Below, one piece after another: positions 49,770-60,926 of a stretch of 64,000 nt of DNA (position 1 is its first letter; every line of letters begins with the position of its first letter). Below the pieces are notes generated by a model. That model was given only the letters and a program-made list of their open reading frames with translations, had not been told where the DNA came from and did not search any database. The DNA lies in NCBI GenBank assembly GCA_900537125.1, contig UNRJ01000002.1:558001-622000 (forward strand). The letters run 5' to 3'. The position numbers and the translations under genes are program-made. Origin of the DNA: Rhodobacteraceae bacterium Alg238-R152. GTDB lineage: Bacteria > Pseudomonadota > Alphaproteobacteria > Rhodobacterales > Rhodobacteraceae.

Positions 49770-51499
49770 GCCGCTTGGCTGCTTTGGGGATCGCTAAGGG
49801 CCTGCCAGGCGTCATACTGAGATAGGAAAATCTCACCGCTCAAATTATCCAAGAAATGGCTGCGCTTCAGTCGGTCCATGACCGGACCTTTGACTTCTGA
49901 GAAATGCAGCTGGATGTGCATGTCCTTGAGGCGGCTGTGGATAGCTTCAAGGCTTTCCAATGCACTTATGTCGATTTCATTGACGGCGGAGGCCATGAGC
50001 ACAACGTCGGTGATCGGTTGGTCGCAGACCACACGGTCGTAGATGTAGTCTTCCAAGAAACGTGCATTGGCAAAATACAGGCTTTCATCGATCCGTAAGG
50101 TAACCAGGTGTGGCGCGGTTTTTACCTTATGACGAAGGATGTTACGGAAGTGCTGCGTGCCCGGGACCAGCCCCACTTCGGCCACATGTGGGCGGGATGT
50201 TTTATAGAGATGCAGCGCGATGGAGAGCAGCACACCCGCGCTGACACCAACCTCGACACCGAGGCCCAAGGTGAGCGCAATGGTGGTGGCGACGGCGGCA
50301 AAATCAACGCGGGAATAGCCCCATGCGCGGCGCAGGATTGAAAGGTCCACAAGGCTCATTACAGCGACGATGATGGTGGCGGCGAGGGTGGCCTTGGGCA
50401 GGAAAAACAGGAACGGCGTGAGGAAGAGGGCGGCTCCAGCGATTCCAACCGCTGTGAAAGCACCTGCGGCAGGGGTTTGTGCACCTGCGTCGAAGTTCAC
50501 AACCGAACGGGCAAAGCCGCCAGTGACCGGGTAACCGCCTGAAATCGCGGAGGCGATGTTGGATGTGCCTAGGCCAATGAGTTCTTGATCCGGGTCGATG
50601 CGCTGGCGGCGTTTGGCAGCGAGGGTTTGGGCGACAGACACGCTTTCGACAAAGCCGATGATGGAGATTAAGAGCGCGGCCAGGAAGAGCTGCGACCAGA
50701 GGTCAGGGGAGAAACTCGGCGCGGAAAGTGGGGGTAATCCGGTGGGAACGGTGCCGACGATTTGGACATCTTTTCCAGCAAGATCAAATATATAGGCGGA
50801 GAGTGTGGTGGCCGCTACGGCGGCGACGGGACCGGCCTTGGTCAAGACATCGGCGAGGCGAGGGGTTGCGCCGAGTTTGAGCAAGAAGGGTTTCAGCCTT
50901 TTGCGGGTCCAGAAGAGGAAGGCCAAAGCCGCCGCGCCGAGGGCCAGCGTATAGGGGTTGGTTTGGGGCAAATGCGCGACCAAGGAGCTGAGCAATTCTG
51001 GCAGCGTGTGGCCGTGCGCTGAGACGCCGAGGATGTGTTTGAGCTGGCTTGTGGCGATCAGGATTCCGGAGGCGGTGATGAAGCCTGCAATCACCGGGTG
51101 CGACAGGAAATTGGCAAGGAATCCAAGGCGTAAGAGGCCCATCAGGGTGAGCATGACGCCTGACATAAACGCCAAAGTGATGGCGGCCATCAGGTACTCC
51201 GTGGTGCCTTGTAAGGCGAGGTTTCCGAGGGCGGCGGCGGTCATCAGGGAGACCACGGCGACGGGGCCAACAGCCAACACACGGGAGGTGCCAAAAAGGG
51301 CGTAAGCAACCAGCGGTAGGATAGAGGCATAGAGACCAACTTCAGGGGGCAGGCCTGCCAGTAGGGCATAGGCCAGCGACTGAGGAATCAGCATAATTGT
51401 CACAATCACAGCGGCCATCATGTCGGCACCAAGTGTTTGACGGTCATAAGTTTTTGCCCAAGTCAGAATTGGCAGGTAGCGCAGTAGTTGGTGTGGCAT
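49766..51499 (-). CDS. SulP family anion transporter with STAS domain
   Basis: Sulfate permease-family membrane protein of 577 residues. About 10-12 membrane segments (IPQSLAYALLAGLPPEVGLYAS is the sulfate transporter signature) are followed by a C-terminal STAS domain (about 435-560, with DVVLMASAVNEIDISALESL). I place the start at 51499, seven bases after TGAGG; an upstream ATG at 51541 is possible. Substrates of the family include sulfate, bicarbonate and dicarboxylates. There is no carbonic anhydrase or cys gene adjacent. Confidence 0.88.
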   Translation of the reverse strand: MPHQLLRYLPILTWAKTYDRQTLGADMMAAVIVTIMLIPQSLAYALLAGLPPEVGLYASILPLVAYALFGTSRVLAVGPVAVVSLMTAAALGNLALQGTTEYLMAAITLAFMSGVMLTLMGLLRLGFLANFLSHPVIAGFITASGILIATSQLKHILGVSAHGHTLPELLSSLVAHLPQTNPYTLALGAAALAFLFWTRKRLKPFLLKLGATPRLADVLTKAGPVAAVAATTLSAYIFDLAGKDVQIVGTVPTGLPPLSAPSFSPDLWSQLFLAALLISIIGFVESVSVAQTLAAKRRQRIDPDQELIGLGTSNIASAISGGYPVTGGFARSVVNFDAGAQTPAAGAFTAVGIAGAALFLTPFLFFLPKATLAATIIVAVMSLVDLSILRRAWGYSRVDFAAVATTIALTLGLGVEVGVSAGVLLSIALHLYKTSRPHVAEVGLVPGTQHFRNILRHKVKTAPHLVTLRIDESLYFANARFLEDYIYDRVVCDQPITDVVLMASAVNEIDISALESLEAIHSRLKDMHIQLHFSEVKGPVMDRLKRSHFLDNLSGEIFLSQYDAWQALSDPQSSQAA

Positions 51500-51807
51500 T
51501 GGGGCCTCATGAGGATCGCGGTTGTGCTCTATATATTCCAAAAATCGAATAAGAAAACCCTTACGCGGTGACTTGTCGGTAGTCAGAGCGGACCACGCCT
51601 CGTGGTTTGTTCGTTAACTATTGAAATTCACTGAATATTTGCTTTCGGTATCGTGACTGTTTTGCGTCGGTATTGCGTCGGTGGGCCATCTGGCGAAGAG
51701 GCAGGTTACGGCTTGGACCGTTGCGAGGTGAGTTTGCGCAACGGGCCGTGCGTTGACATCTTGGTCGATCCCGCCAAAACCTGTGCCACCAAGACATGGG
51801 GGCAGGT
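51500..51807. other. Divergent control region between SulP and 5-oxoprolinase genes
   Basis: About 308 bases without a gene. It holds the 11-bp repeat array at 51644-51687 and, at its right end, the GGGGGCAGG ribosome binding site of the oxoprolinase gene. No clear promoter could be read. Confidence 0.5.
51644..51687 (+). repeat. Second copy of the 11-bp tandem repeat
   Basis: Units in register: TTCGGTATCGT (51644), GACTGTTTTGC (51655), GTCGGTATTGC (51666, identical to the soeB-upstream unit) and GTCGGTGGGCC (51677). The order of exact and degenerate units differs from the array at 19797. Confidence 0.6.
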
Positions 51808-54800
51808 ATGAGCGGCGCGTGGGAATTCTGGATCGACCGAGGCGGCACTTTCACAGACATCGTGGCGCGTAAGCCGGATGGAGAGGTGGTGACCCACAAG
51901 CTGCTGTCGGAAAACCCCGAGCGCTACAAAGACGCCGCCGTGCAAGGCATCCGTGATTTGATGGATGTCGGCGGAGATTTTGACACCGGATCCATTGGTG
52001 CAGTGAAGATGGGCACCACGGTGGCGACCAACGCGCTATTGGAGCGCAAAGGCGAGCGCGTGGCGCTGGTGATCACCAAAGGGTTTCGCGATCTGTTGCT
52101 GATTGGGTATCAGACACGGCCGAAGTTGTTTGATCTGGAAATCAAGCGACCAGACCTTGTGTATGAAACCGTCATAGAAATGGATGAGCGTCTGGATGCG
52201 GATGGCGGCGTGGTGCGGGCCTTGGATGAGGGTGTGCTGCGCAAGCAGATGCAGGTGGCGTTTGACGACGGCATTCGCGCGATCGCGATTGCCGGGCTGC
52301 ATGGATATCTGAACCCCGTACATGAAACGCGGGCCGCAGAGATGGCGCGTGACATTGGGTTCACACAAGTGTCAGTCAGTTCCGAGGTCAGCCGATTGGC
52401 CAAGCTGGTCGGGCGGGGTGATACCACGGTGGTGGATGCCTATCTGTCACCCATTCTGCGGCGCTATGTCGATCAGGTGGCCGGGGCAATTGACGTGGGG
52501 CGGGCCTGTGAGCGGCTGCTGTTCATGCAGTCCAACGGTGGGTTGACCGATGCCAGCTTGTTCCACGGGCGCGACGCAATCCTGTCCGGCCCGGCGGGGG
52601 GCATTGTGGGCATGGTGAAAACCGGCGAGGCGGCGGGGGTCGAGCGTCTGATTGGTTTTGACATGGGCGGAACCTCCACCGATGTCAGCCACTATGCGGG
52701 CGATTATGAACGCAGCTTTGAGACCGAGGTGGCCGGTGTGCGCATGCGGGCGCCAATGATGGATATTCATACGGTGGCTGCTGGTGGTGGCTCGATTTGT
52801 ACCTTCCGCGATCGGCGGTTTCAGGTGGGGCCGGAAAGTGCCGGGGCCGATCCGGGACCAGCGTGTTACCGCCGTGGTGGGCCACTCACAGTCACCGACT
52901 GCAACGTTATGCTGGGCAAGTTGAACCCCGATCATTTCCCACATGTGTTTGGGCCAATTGGCGACCTGCCGCTGGACGTCGACGTGGTGCGCGTGAAGTT
53001 TGCCCAGATGGCCGCGGCTGTGGCGTCGGAGACCGGCGAGGCAGCGCGCAGCCCGGAGGAGATGGCCGAGGGGTTCCTGCGGATTGCGGTCGACAATATG
53101 GCCAATGCAATCAAGAAAATCTCGGTGCAGCGTGGGCATGATGTGACCGGCTATGCGCTGCAGTGTTTTGGCGGTGCAGGCGGGCAGCATGCCTGTTTGG
53201 TGGCGGACGCATTGGGCATGACGAAGGTGTTTATTCATCCCCATGCCGGGGTGCTGTCGGCCTATGGCATGGGCTTGGCGGAAATCCGGGCGATGCGCGA
53301 GGTGCAGCTGGATGTGCCGTTGACGGATGTGGCGGCAGCGCAGGCTGCGCTGGCCGGGATTGAAGCCGAGGCGCGCGAAGAGGTGGCGGCGCAAGGGGTG
53401 GCCCAGATGCGCTGTGAGGCGCGGGCGCATCTGCGGTATGAGGGCAGTCATCAGCCGTTGGAGGTGGCGTTTGGATCGGCGGCAGAGATGCAGTCGGCCT
53501 TTGAGGACGTGCACAAACAGCGGTTTGGCTTCATCAGCCCGGAGCGCGGTTTGCTGTTTGACATGCTGAGCGTGGAGGCGATTGGCGAAACTGGTGAGGC
53601 ACCGGGTGTGGTGGCTGTTGGTGAAAGTGACGAGCCCAAGGCGCTAATCGCGGTGCATGTTGGGGGAGCGCGGCGCGATGTGCCGTTATATGATCGCGAC
53701 GAGCTAAGCGCAGACGCGGTGGTCGCGGGGCCTGCGGTGATTTCGGAAAAAACCGGCACCAATGTGGTGGAGCCGGGCTGGGCGGCACGGCTGGATGGCT
53801 TGGGCAACTTGATGTTGGAGCGGGTTGAGGACATGGCGCGGGAGACTGCGGCAGGGACCACGGTGGACCCGGTGCTGCTAGAAGTGTTCAACAACTTGTT
53901 TATGTCGGTGGCGGATCAGATGGGGGCCACATTGGCCAACACCTCGTGGTCCGTAAACATCAAAGAGCGGCTGGATTTCAGTTGCGCAATCTTTGACACG
54001 CAGGGTGATTTGGTAGCGAACGCGCCGCATGTTCCGGTGCATTTGGGGTCTATGGCGGAAAGCATTCGCACGGTGATGCGGGAGAACGCGGGTGACATTC
54101 ATGAGGGTGACGCCTTTATGCTGAACTCGCCATACAATGGAGGCACCCATTTGCCGGATGTGACCGTGGTGACGCCGGTGTTTCATGGTGGCGAGGTGGT
54201 GTTTTGGCTGGGATCACGTGGGCACCATGCGGATATTGGTGGCCGCACGCCGGGATCAGGCCCGCCAGACAGCACGCATATCGACCATGAAGGCGTGTTG
54301 ATTGACAATGTGCGGCTGGTCTCTCGGGGTGATTTGCAAGATGGGGTGGCGCGGGAAGTACTGGCCAGTGGCACGTATCCGGCGCGCAATCCGGATCAGA
54401 ATATGGCGGACCTGAAGGCGCAGGTGGCGGCAAATGAGACCGGACGGCGGGAGCTGCTCAAGGTGGTGGATCACTATGGGTTGGGCGTGGTGCAGGCCTA
54501 TATGGGGCATGTGCAGGACAACGCCGAAGAAAGCGTGCGGCGGGTGATTGACCGGCTGAAAGATGGCGTGTTCAGCTATGCGATGGACCATGGGGCCAGC
54601 ATTCAGGTGCAGGTCTCGGTGGATCGAGGCGCGCGTGAAGCGGTGATTGATTTTACCGGCACCAGCGCGCAGCATCCGGGCAATTACAACGCACCGCTGT
54701 CGGTGTGTCGCGCCGTGGTCTTATATGTGTTCCGCACCATGGTGGGGGCAGAGATTCCGCTCAATGAGGGCTGTCTGAAGCCGCTGCGCATCAAGGTGCC

Positions 54801-55392
54801 GGATGGGTCGATGCTCAACCCGGTGTATCCGGCGGCGGTGATTGCGGGCAATACGGAGGTCAGTCAGGCGACGTGCAATGCGCTCTATGGCGCACTGGGC
54901 GTGATGGCTTGTTCGCAGGCAACAATGAACAACTTCATCTGGGGCAATGAGACGTTTCAGAATTATGAAACCATAGCGGGTGGCACCGGGGCAGGGCCGG
55001 GGTTTGATGGTTGTGATGCGGTGCAGACCCATATGACCAACACCCGTTCGACTGATCCTGAGATTCTGGAGAAACGGTTTCCGGTGCGGTTGGAAGCGTT
55101 TGGCGTGCGGGAGGGCTCTGGTGGCGTCGGTCAGTGGACGGGCGGCAATGGCGCGTTGCGCAAGCTACGGTTTTTGGCACCCGTGACGGTGACTACCTTG
55201 TGTTCTCATCGCGAAGTACCGCCGTTTGGCGTGCAGGGCGGCGCGCCGGGCGCTGTGGGTGTGAACTGGGTTGAGATGCCGGATGGGACGCGGGTTGACC
55301 TGCAGGGGTTTGACGAGATTGATCTGCCAGCGGGTGCGGTGTTTGGCATGGGCACGCCGGGTGGTGGCGGTTGGGGGGCATCAGATCGATAG
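51808..55392 (+). CDS. Fused hydantoinase/5-oxoprolinase (HyuA-HyuB)
   Basis: Large cytoplasmic ATP-dependent amidohydrolase of 1194 residues. The N-terminal ~690 residues are the HyuA half with the actin-like phosphate motifs [13 protein letters not shown] and [14 protein letters not shown]. The C-terminal half is HyuB, beginning [20 protein letters not shown] and containing [20 protein letters not shown] and the Gly-rich GTPGGGGWG end. Fusion of both halves is the OPLAH form seen in 5-oxoprolinases. Start at 51808 follows GGGGGCAGGT; an ATG at 51796 is possible. Role is likely 5-oxoproline to glutamate; hydantoin or N-carbamoyl substrates are the alternative. Confidence 0.9.
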   Translation: MSGAWEFWIDRGGTFTDIVARKPDGEVVTHKLLSENPERYKDAAVQGIRDLMDVGGDFDTGSIGAVKMGTTVATNALLERKGERVALVITKGFRDLLLIGYQTRPKLFDLEIKRPDLVYETVIEMDERLDADGGVVRALDEGVLRKQMQVAFDDGIRAIAIAGLHGYLNPVHETRAAEMARDIGFTQVSVSSEVSRLAKLVGRGDTTVVDAYLSPILRRYVDQVAGAIDVGRACERLLFMQSNGGLTDASLFHGRDAILSGPAGGIVGMVKTGEAAGVERLIGFDMGGTSTDVSHYAGDYERSFETEVAGVRMRAPMMDIHTVAAGGGSICTFRDRRFQVGPESAGADPGPACYRRGGPLTVTDCNVMLGKLNPDHFPHVFGPIGDLPLDVDVVRVKFAQMAAAVASETGEAARSPEEMAEGFLRIAVDNMANAIKKISVQRGHDVTGYALQCFGGAGGQHACLVADALGMTKVFIHPHAGVLSAYGMGLAEIRAMREVQLDVPLTDVAAAQAALAGIEAEAREEVAAQGVAQMRCEARAHLRYEGSHQPLEVAFGSAAEMQSAFEDVHKQRFGFISPERGLLFDMLSVEAIGETGEAPGVVAVGESDEPKALIAVHVGGARRDVPLYDRDELSADAVVAGPAVISEKTGTNVVEPGWAARLDGLGNLMLERVEDMARETAAGTTVDPVLLEVFNNLFMSVADQMGATLANTSWSVNIKERLDFSCAIFDTQGDLVANAPHVPVHLGSMAESIRTVMRENAGDIHEGDAFMLNSPYNGGTHLPDVTVVTPVFHGGEVVFWLGSRGHHADIGGRTPGSGPPDSTHIDHEGVLIDNVRLVSRGDLQDGVAREVLASGTYPARNPDQNMADLKAQVAANETGRRELLKVVDHYGLGVVQAYMGHVQDNAEESVRRVIDRLKDGVFSYAMDHGASIQVQVSVDRGAREAVIDFTGTSAQHPGNYNAPLSVCRAVVLYVFRTMVGAEIPLNEGCLKPLRIKVPDGSMLNPVYPAAVIAGNTEVSQATCNALYGALGVMACSQATMNNFIWGNETFQNYETIAGGTGAGPGFDGCDAVQTHMTNTRSTDPEILEKRFPVRLEAFGVREGSGGVGQWTGGNGALRKLRFLAPVTVTTLCSHREVPPFGVQGGAPGAVGVNWVEMPDGTRVDLQGFDEIDLPAGAVFGMGTPGGGGWGASDR

Positions 55393-55396
55393 AAAG

Positions 55397-55426
55397 AAGG
55401 CCCGAAGTCAACGCCTCGGGCCTTTT
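55397..55426 (+). terminator. Rho-independent terminator after the oxoprolinase gene
   Basis: AAGGCCCGA and TCGGGCCTT form a 9-bp stem around AGTCAACGCC, followed by TTGCCTTTT. It lies between the two convergent genes. Confidence 0.8.
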
Positions 55427-55431
55427 GCCTT

Positions 55432-56784
55432 TTAGGCGGCAGAGAAACCTGCATCCAAAGCCGAAAGGATGGTGTTCACCTCGCCCTCAGAGATGGTCAG
55501 CGGCGGGGACATCAGCACGTTGTGCGCACCAAGACGGACCATGGAGCCGGCTTGATAGGTGGCTTCGTGGATTTTCTTCATGGTGGCCATGTCCATCGGC
55601 GTCTTGGCGGCGGCGTCAGAGACCAGCTCGATACCGGTCATCAACCCGTGACCGCCACGCACGTCACCGATGATGTCGTATTTCTCGGCCAGCTTTTTCA
55701 CACCTTCAAACAGCTGCGTGCCACGGGCGGCGGCATTGGTCTTCAGGTCCAGACGGGTGGTCTCGGCCAAGGTGGCGATCACGGCGGCGGAGCCAACCGG
55801 ATGGGCGGAGTAGGTGTAGCCGTGGAAAATACCCGCTTCGCCGGTTTGGTCGTTTTCAAACACGTCGGCAACTTTGTCGCCCACCATGCAGGCGCCAACC
55901 GGGAAGTAGCCGGAGGTGATGCCCTTGGCGGTGGTCATCATGTCGGGCTGCACGCCCCAGTGACGCGCGCCGGACCAGTCGCCGGTGCGGCCAAAGCCGG
56001 TGATGACTTCGTCAGAAATCATCAGGATACCGTGGCGGTCACAAATCTCGCGCATCAGCTTCATGAAGGAGGCGTCGGGCACAATCACACCACCAGCGCC
56101 TTGGATTGGCTCCATGATAAAGGCGGCGATGGTTTTGGGATCCTGGAAGGCGATCTCGTCCTCAAAGGCGGCGGCGATGTTTTGCGCCAGTTGGGCCGGG
56201 TCACTTTCGTTGAATGGGTTGCGGTAGGGGTAGGGCGACGGCAGGTGGAAGCAGCCGGGCAGCAGCGGTTCGTAGTTGATGCGGAAGCGGTTGTTGCCGT
56301 TTACGGATGCGCCGCCAAAGTGGGTGCCGTGGTAGCCTTTCTTGAGGCTGATGAATTTGGTGCGGGTCGGCTCACCGCGCAAACGGTGGTACTGGCGGGA
56401 CAGACGCAGGGCGGTTTCCACGGAATCAGAGCCGCCAGAGGTGAAAAACACACGCGACATGCCGTCTTCAGCGAAGAATTCACGCACAGCATAGGAGGCC
56501 TCGATCGCCGGTGGGTTCGAGGTGCCGGCAAAGGCGGAGTAATACGGCAGATCGTAGAGTTGCTTGGCGATGGCTTCTTTCACCACGTTGTTGGAGTAGC
56601 CGAGGTTCACGCACCACAACCCGCCCACAGCGTCCACGGTGGAGTGGCCGTCGATGTCGGTGATGTTCACACCTTCGGCGCCTTTGATGATCTTGGGCGG
56701 GGTGCTGAGACTGTCCGCTGGTGCACCCATCGGATGCCAGAGGTGGCGGGCGTTGTTTTCCGTCAGGAAGTTGTCGTCTTTCAT
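55432..56784 (-). CDS. Class III aminotransferase (omega-amino acid/polyamine type)
   Basis: PLP aminotransferase of 450 residues. Family features are LWCVNLGYSNN, FFTSGGSDSVETALRLSRQY, GYHGTHFGGAS, ISDEVITGFGRTGDW and the PLP Lys in TTAKGITSGYFPVG. It is distinct from the Tpa in this window. The likely substrates are omega-amines (beta-alanine, GABA, putrescine) with pyruvate or 2-oxoglutarate. GGGAG precedes the ATG. The 14-bp palindrome at 56829 is shared with the aldehyde dehydrogenase at 37530, so the two may act in one amine pathway. Confidence 0.85.
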   Translation of the reverse strand: MKDDNFLTENNARHLWHPMGAPADSLSTPPKIIKGAEGVNITDIDGHSTVDAVGGLWCVNLGYSNNVVKEAIAKQLYDLPYYSAFAGTSNPPAIEASYAVREFFAEDGMSRVFFTSGGSDSVETALRLSRQYHRLRGEPTRTKFISLKKGYHGTHFGGASVNGNNRFRINYEPLLPGCFHLPSPYPYRNPFNESDPAQLAQNIAAAFEDEIAFQDPKTIAAFIMEPIQGAGGVIVPDASFMKLMREICDRHGILMISDEVITGFGRTGDWSGARHWGVQPDMMTTAKGITSGYFPVGACMVGDKVADVFENDQTGEAGIFHGYTYSAHPVGSAAVIATLAETTRLDLKTNAAARGTQLFEGVKKLAEKYDIIGDVRGGHGLMTGIELVSDAAAKTPMDMATMKKIHEATYQAGSMVRLGAHNVLMSPPLTISEGEVNTILSALDAGFSAA

Positions 56785-56828
56785 GGCTGTGCTCCCTTGG
56801 TCGCAGGGGTGATTCCTACGTGCTGAAA

Positions 56829-56842
56829 AATTTGATCAAATT
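56829..56842. promoter_or_regulatory. Palindromic operator candidate upstream of the aminotransferase
   Basis: AATTTGATCAAATT, a perfect 14-bp palindrome 45 bases before the aminotransferase start. It is identical to the core of the palindrome at 39039-39054. Confidence 0.6.
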
Positions 56843-56960
56843 ATGAGATGGCTATGGTGTTCTGTCCAGAGAAAGAGCGACACGGGGATAGCAAAAAGCG
56901 ACTGCTGATCCGTGCAATCTTGGTGGTAGAATCAAACGAGAACATGCTACATTTCGTCCT

Positions 56961-58856
56961 ATGCCTGTGGATAACCCCAATATAAGCCAAGATTTGCCGG
57001 TCATTCGGCAACTTGATGATGCCGCGATCAACCGTATTGCCGCCGGTGAGGTGGTCGAACGGCCAGCTTCGGCAGTGAAAGAACTGGTGGAGAACGCCAT
57101 TGATGCGGGTAGCCGGCGGATCGAGATTGCCTATGCCGATGGTGGTAAGATGATCATTCGCATCACGGATGACGGCTGTGGCATCACCGAGGAACAGCTG
57201 CCGCTGGCGCTGTCGCGCCATGCGACGTCCAAAATTGACGGCTCGGACCTTTTGGACATCCACACCTTTGGCTTTCGTGGCGAGGCTTTGCCCTCGCTGG
57301 GTGCTGTCGGACGGTTGAACATCACCAGCCGTGTAGGCAAAGCGCCTGCGGCGCAGATTTCCGTGGAAGGCGGCGCGATGAGCGCGGTGAAACCGGCGGC
57401 GCTGTCCGGTGGCACCATCGTGGAATTGCGCGATCTGTTTTATGCCACGCCGGCGCGGTTGAAATTCATGCGCTCTGATCGGGCCGAGGCGCAGGCGATC
57501 ACCGATGTGGTCAAACGTCTGGCGATGGCGGAGCCGTTTGTGGGCTTCACTCTGCGGGATGTGACCGGCGGGGGCGAAGGTCGTGTGACTTTCCGCGTGG
57601 AGGCCGAAAACGGCGATCTGTTTGACGCGCTGCATGGCCGTTTGGCGCGGATCTTGGGAAAAGAGTTTGCCGAAAACGCGCTGAAGATTGACGCGGAGCG
57701 GGAGGGGTTGCGGCTGATTGGCTATGCGGCGCTGCCGACCTATTCGCGCGGCTCATCTGTGGCGCAGTATCTGTTTGTGAACGGGCGTCCGGTGAAGGAC
57801 AAATTGCTCGTGGGCGCATTGCGCGGGGCGTATTTTGATTATCTGAGCCGGGATCGGCATCCGGCGGCGGCGCTGTTCATCGATTGTGATCCGCATTTGG
57901 TGGATGTGAACGTGCATCCTGCCAAATCTGAGGTGCGGTTTCGGGATCCGGGACTGGCGCGGGGACTAATTGTCTCCAGCCTGCGCCATGCCTTGGCGGA
58001 GGCCGGGCACCGCGCGTCGACCACGGTGGCGGGGGCCACGTTGCAGTCGTTCAAGCCGGAGCCGATGGGGGCTTTAGGCGCCACGCCAAGTGCGCCTGCA
58101 CCGGCGCAGGCGCGGGTCTATCAGATGGACCGGCCAAGCCTAGGTGCGCGCACGGCGGCCTATCAGGCGCAGGCACCAATGTCTCAGGAGCCGGGCTTTG
58201 CGGATTTGACCGAGGCCTATTCCGCGCGGGTTGAGACTTTTGACACGGAGGTTCCGCAAGAGACCCCAGCCGAAGGGCTGCCCTTGGGCGCGGCGCGGGC
58301 GCAGGTGCATGAGAATTACATCGTGGCGCAGACACAGACCGGCATGGTGATTGTCGATCAACACGCAGCCCATGAGCGGCTGGTGTATGAAAAACTCAAA
58401 CATCAGATGGCGGAAAACGGGGTTGCGGCGCAGGCCCTGCTGATCCCGGAGATTGTCGAGCTGTCTGAGGGCGATTGTGCGCGGATTATGACCGTGGCTG
58501 AAGCGCTGTCCAAATTGGGGCTGACCCTTGAGGCCTTTGGCGGCGGTGCGGTGGCGGTGCGTGAAACCCCTGCGCTTTTGGGTGAGGTGAACGCGCGGGC
58601 CATGGTGCTCGATATTCTCGATGAGCTCGATGATCAGGGCGAAAGCATGTTGGTGCAGGCCAAGCTGGAGGCGATCCTCAGTCGGGTGGCCTGTCATGGC
58701 TCGATCCGCTCGGGACGGCGCATGCGCGGAGAAGAGATGAATGCGTTGCTGCGCGAGATGGAGGCAACGCCGCATTCGGGGCAATGCAACCACGGGCGAC
58801 CAACTTATGTGGAATTAAAACTGGCCGACATTGAGCTGCTGTTTGGACGGACGTGA
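56961..58856 (+). CDS. mutL: DNA mismatch repair protein MutL
   Basis: Mismatch repair ATPase of 631 residues. GHKL ATPase motifs are [35 protein letters not shown] and the [10 protein letters not shown] loop. The C-terminal dimerisation/endonuclease domain has [12 protein letters not shown], matching the DQHA(X)2E(X)4E metal-binding motif, and later ACHGSIRSG and CNHGRPTYV. It is therefore of the endonuclease type that works without MutH. The stop overlaps the next start (TGATG). A linker of about 100 residues between domains is poorly conserved-looking, as usual. Confidence 0.96.
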   Translation: MPVDNPNISQDLPVIRQLDDAAINRIAAGEVVERPASAVKELVENAIDAGSRRIEIAYADGGKMIIRITDDGCGITEEQLPLALSRHATSKIDGSDLLDIHTFGFRGEALPSLGAVGRLNITSRVGKAPAAQISVEGGAMSAVKPAALSGGTIVELRDLFYATPARLKFMRSDRAEAQAITDVVKRLAMAEPFVGFTLRDVTGGGEGRVTFRVEAENGDLFDALHGRLARILGKEFAENALKIDAEREGLRLIGYAALPTYSRGSSVAQYLFVNGRPVKDKLLVGALRGAYFDYLSRDRHPAAALFIDCDPHLVDVNVHPAKSEVRFRDPGLARGLIVSSLRHALAEAGHRASTTVAGATLQSFKPEPMGALGATPSAPAPAQARVYQMDRPSLGARTAAYQAQAPMSQEPGFADLTEAYSARVETFDTEVPQETPAEGLPLGAARAQVHENYIVAQTQTGMVIVDQHAAHERLVYEKLKHQMAENGVAAQALLIPEIVELSEGDCARIMTVAEALSKLGLTLEAFGGGAVAVRETPALLGEVNARAMVLDILDELDDQGESMLVQAKLEAILSRVACHGSIRSGRRMRGEEMNALLREMEATPHSGQCNHGRPTYVELKLADIELLFGRT

Positions 58857-60175
58857 TGGAAGGTATGGACGAAGCAATGGCCAATATGGAGGCCATGGCG
58901 CTGTACGCTGCAGCCGGGATTGGCTTTGCGGTTTTGGTGCTGTTTTTGCTGCTGCGCGGGGCGGGGCAAAAGCGGGCAGAGCGCACGGAGGCGGTGATTG
59001 CCCAGCACATGGGGCAGATGGCGCAGCGGGTGGATCAGCTGGCCACCGGGCAGGCGCATCTGGACGGCAACCTGCAGGCACAGGCGCAGTCTCAGGGGCA
59101 GATTGCCACCTTGATGGAGCAGCGGCTGGGCGAGGTGCAGGTCAATATGCATGAGAACCTCGCCAAGGTGCAGCGCAGCACCGGTGAAAACCTCGCCAGC
59201 ATGCAGCAAAAGATGGCGGATACCATGGCGGCGCAGCAGCTGCAGATGCAGGAAAGCCTGGCCAATATGCAGCTGCGCACCGGTGGTGCACTCAACGACA
59301 TGCAGGAAAAGCTGAACCTGTCGATGACGGGCAACGCCAAGCAGACAGCGACCTCGCTCACTCAGTTGCAGGAGCGGTTGGCCACCATCGACAAGGCGCA
59401 GGAAAACATCACTCGGTTATCAGGCGATGTGCTGAGCTTGCAGGATATTCTGAGCAACAAACAAACCCGCGGGGCGTTTGGCGAGATCCAGCTCAATGAC
59501 ATTGTGGGCAAGGCTCTGCCAAGTGACAGCTACGCGCTGCAACATACGTTGCCCAACGGCAAACGCGCGGACTGTTTGATCCATCTGCCCAACCCGCCGG
59601 GGCCGATCGTGATCGACAGTAAGTTCCCGCTGGAGGCTTATGAGCTGTTGCGCAATGCGCAGACGCAGGCGCAGCTGAATGAGGCGGCGCGGATGTTGCG
59701 CACCTCGGTGAAGAAGCACATCAAGGACATCTCCGAAAAATACATCATCGAAGGCGAGACCGCTGATGGCGCGCTGATGTTCCTGCCAAGCGAAGCGGTC
59801 TATGCGGAGCTGCACGCCAACTTCCCGGAGCTGGTGCGCGAAGGCTTTGCGGCACGGGTGTGGATTGTCTCACCCACCACTTGCATGGCGACGCTCAACA
59901 CCATGCGGGCGATTTTGAAAGATGCACGCATGCAGGAACAGGCGGGCGCAATTCGCAAAGAGTTGGGGCTGCTTTATTCCGATGTCGAGCGACTGGGCAC
60001 ACGGGTGGAAAATCTAGACCGCCACTTTGGCCAGGCCGCCAAAGACATCAGCGAAATCAAGATCAGCGCCGACAAAGCCGGGCGCCGCGCGCGTCGGCTG
60101 GACAACTTTGACTTTGAAGAATTGGCGCCACCTGAGGATGACAAAGTGGTGCCGCTGACCAAACCGGACAGCTGA
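58856..60175 (+). CDS. rmuC: DNA recombination protein RmuC homologue
   Basis: Protein of 439 residues. One membrane segment (MALYAAAGIGFAVLVLFLLL) is followed by a long coiled coil (about 45-190, Gln/Met-rich repeats such as LQMQESLANMQLRTG) and the RmuC nuclease-like domain (GAFGEIQLNDIVGKALP, PIVIDSKFPLEAYELL, MFLPSEAVYAEL, VWIVSPTTCMATLNTMRAIL). Known homologues limit inversions between short inverted repeats. The ATG overlaps the mutL stop (TGATG). Confidence 0.92.
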   Translation: MEGMDEAMANMEAMALYAAAGIGFAVLVLFLLLRGAGQKRAERTEAVIAQHMGQMAQRVDQLATGQAHLDGNLQAQAQSQGQIATLMEQRLGEVQVNMHENLAKVQRSTGENLASMQQKMADTMAAQQLQMQESLANMQLRTGGALNDMQEKLNLSMTGNAKQTATSLTQLQERLATIDKAQENITRLSGDVLSLQDILSNKQTRGAFGEIQLNDIVGKALPSDSYALQHTLPNGKRADCLIHLPNPPGPIVIDSKFPLEAYELLRNAQTQAQLNEAARMLRTSVKKHIKDISEKYIIEGETADGALMFLPSEAVYAELHANFPELVREGFAARVWIVSPTTCMATLNTMRAILKDARMQEQAGAIRKELGLLYSDVERLGTRVENLDRHFGQAAKDISEIKISADKAGRRARRLDNFDFEELAPPEDDKVVPLTKPDS

Positions 60176-60206
60176 CTTCATTCACAGTCTGCAAATATCC
60201 CGGGGT

Positions 60207-60223
60207 CCGGGGCAGCGCCCCGG
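60207..60223. repeat. GC hairpin after rmuC (inverted copy of the intergenic element)
   Basis: CCGGGGC-AGC-GCCCCGG is a perfect 7-bp stem. Its minus-strand reading continues to GGGATATTTGCAGAC, matching the layout of the elements at 928 and 13188. It may also act as a terminator for rmuC, although no T-run follows. Confidence 0.45.
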
Positions 60224-60306
60224 TGCACCAGAAACAGTTTGCGCCATGTCAAAGACGTGGGGCATGCTGGTGGGGACACTGGGCCAAACCAAATTGGAGG
60301 CACAAA

Positions 60307-60633
60307 ATGCTTGAGATTTCTGCATGGCAAGTGGCGCAAGTTGTGCTGATGTCGCGGGAGCTGGACCGGGCCGAAGGCGAGCTTCGCGCGTTTATTGACC
60401 GGCTTAATGAAGACGAACAGGCCAGCCTTGTGGCCGTGATGTGGGTGGGGCGTGACAGTTTCATGCCCGATGACCTGGCCGAAGCGATCATGACCGCCAA
60501 AACCGAAAATACCGTGCCGACGTCGGACTACCTGTTGGGGTCGCCACATCTGTCCGATCATCTGGAAAATGGCATGGAGGCGTTGGGCATATCGTTGTCT
60601 GACGAAGAGGACGACTTGGTCCGCAAAGGCTAA
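60307..60633 (+). CDS. DUF3775 family protein
   Basis: Small acidic soluble protein of 108 residues that I recognise as DUF3775, an uncharacterised family in proteobacteria. The signature region is LRAFIDRLNEDEQASLVAVMWVGRD, PTSDYLLGSPHLSDHLENGM (read in two parts). GGAGG stands ten bases before the ATG. A reading frame upstream to 60223 has no similarity. Function unknown. Confidence 0.8.
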   Translation: MLEISAWQVAQVVLMSRELDRAEGELRAFIDRLNEDEQASLVAVMWVGRDSFMPDDLAEAIMTAKTENTVPTSDYLLGSPHLSDHLENGMEALGISLSDEEDDLVRKG

Positions 60634-60695
60634 ACAGCCGGCAAAAAACGGCTGATTGGGCCGTTAGACTTGCGATTTTATGCCAACAGTTTTGA

Positions 60696-60725
60696 GATCC
60701 GCGCCAAGCTTTGGCGCGGGTCTTT
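60696..60725 (+). terminator. Terminator after the DUF3775 gene
   Basis: GATCCGCGCCAA-GCT-TTGGCGCGGGTC is a 12-bp stem with one wobble pair followed by TTT. The gap from 60634 to 60926 otherwise holds only a short AGCCG...CGGCT hairpin near 60636. Confidence 0.65.
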
Positions 60726-60926
60726 ACGTTCTGGTTCCTATTTCTTACCTGCGCTTTAGAGGGGAGGCTAACGCACACACGCGCCGCCTTATCCACTGAC
60801 TTTGCGCCTGTTTTTAAAGAAACATCCGCACCCTGCGCTTCGCGGGCGGTGCCCTCTTGTCTTGTGTCTAAGCCTTTCGGTCCAAGGGGCGGTGTCGGAG
60901 GCCTGTTGTGAAGAAGGAGGTCGCCC

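Noticed and set aside
51500-51807. CRISPR-like array from the 11-bp repeats
   Set aside because: Units are head to tail without spacers and too short for CRISPR repeats.
55432-56784. A second taurine:pyruvate aminotransferase
   Set aside because: It shares only general class III features with the Tpa at 30695-32095 and is not linked to taurine genes.
55522-56826. 434-codon open frame opposite the aminotransferase
   Set aside because: It has no ribosome binding site or family similarity and mirrors a well-supported gene; long antisense frames are expected at this GC content.
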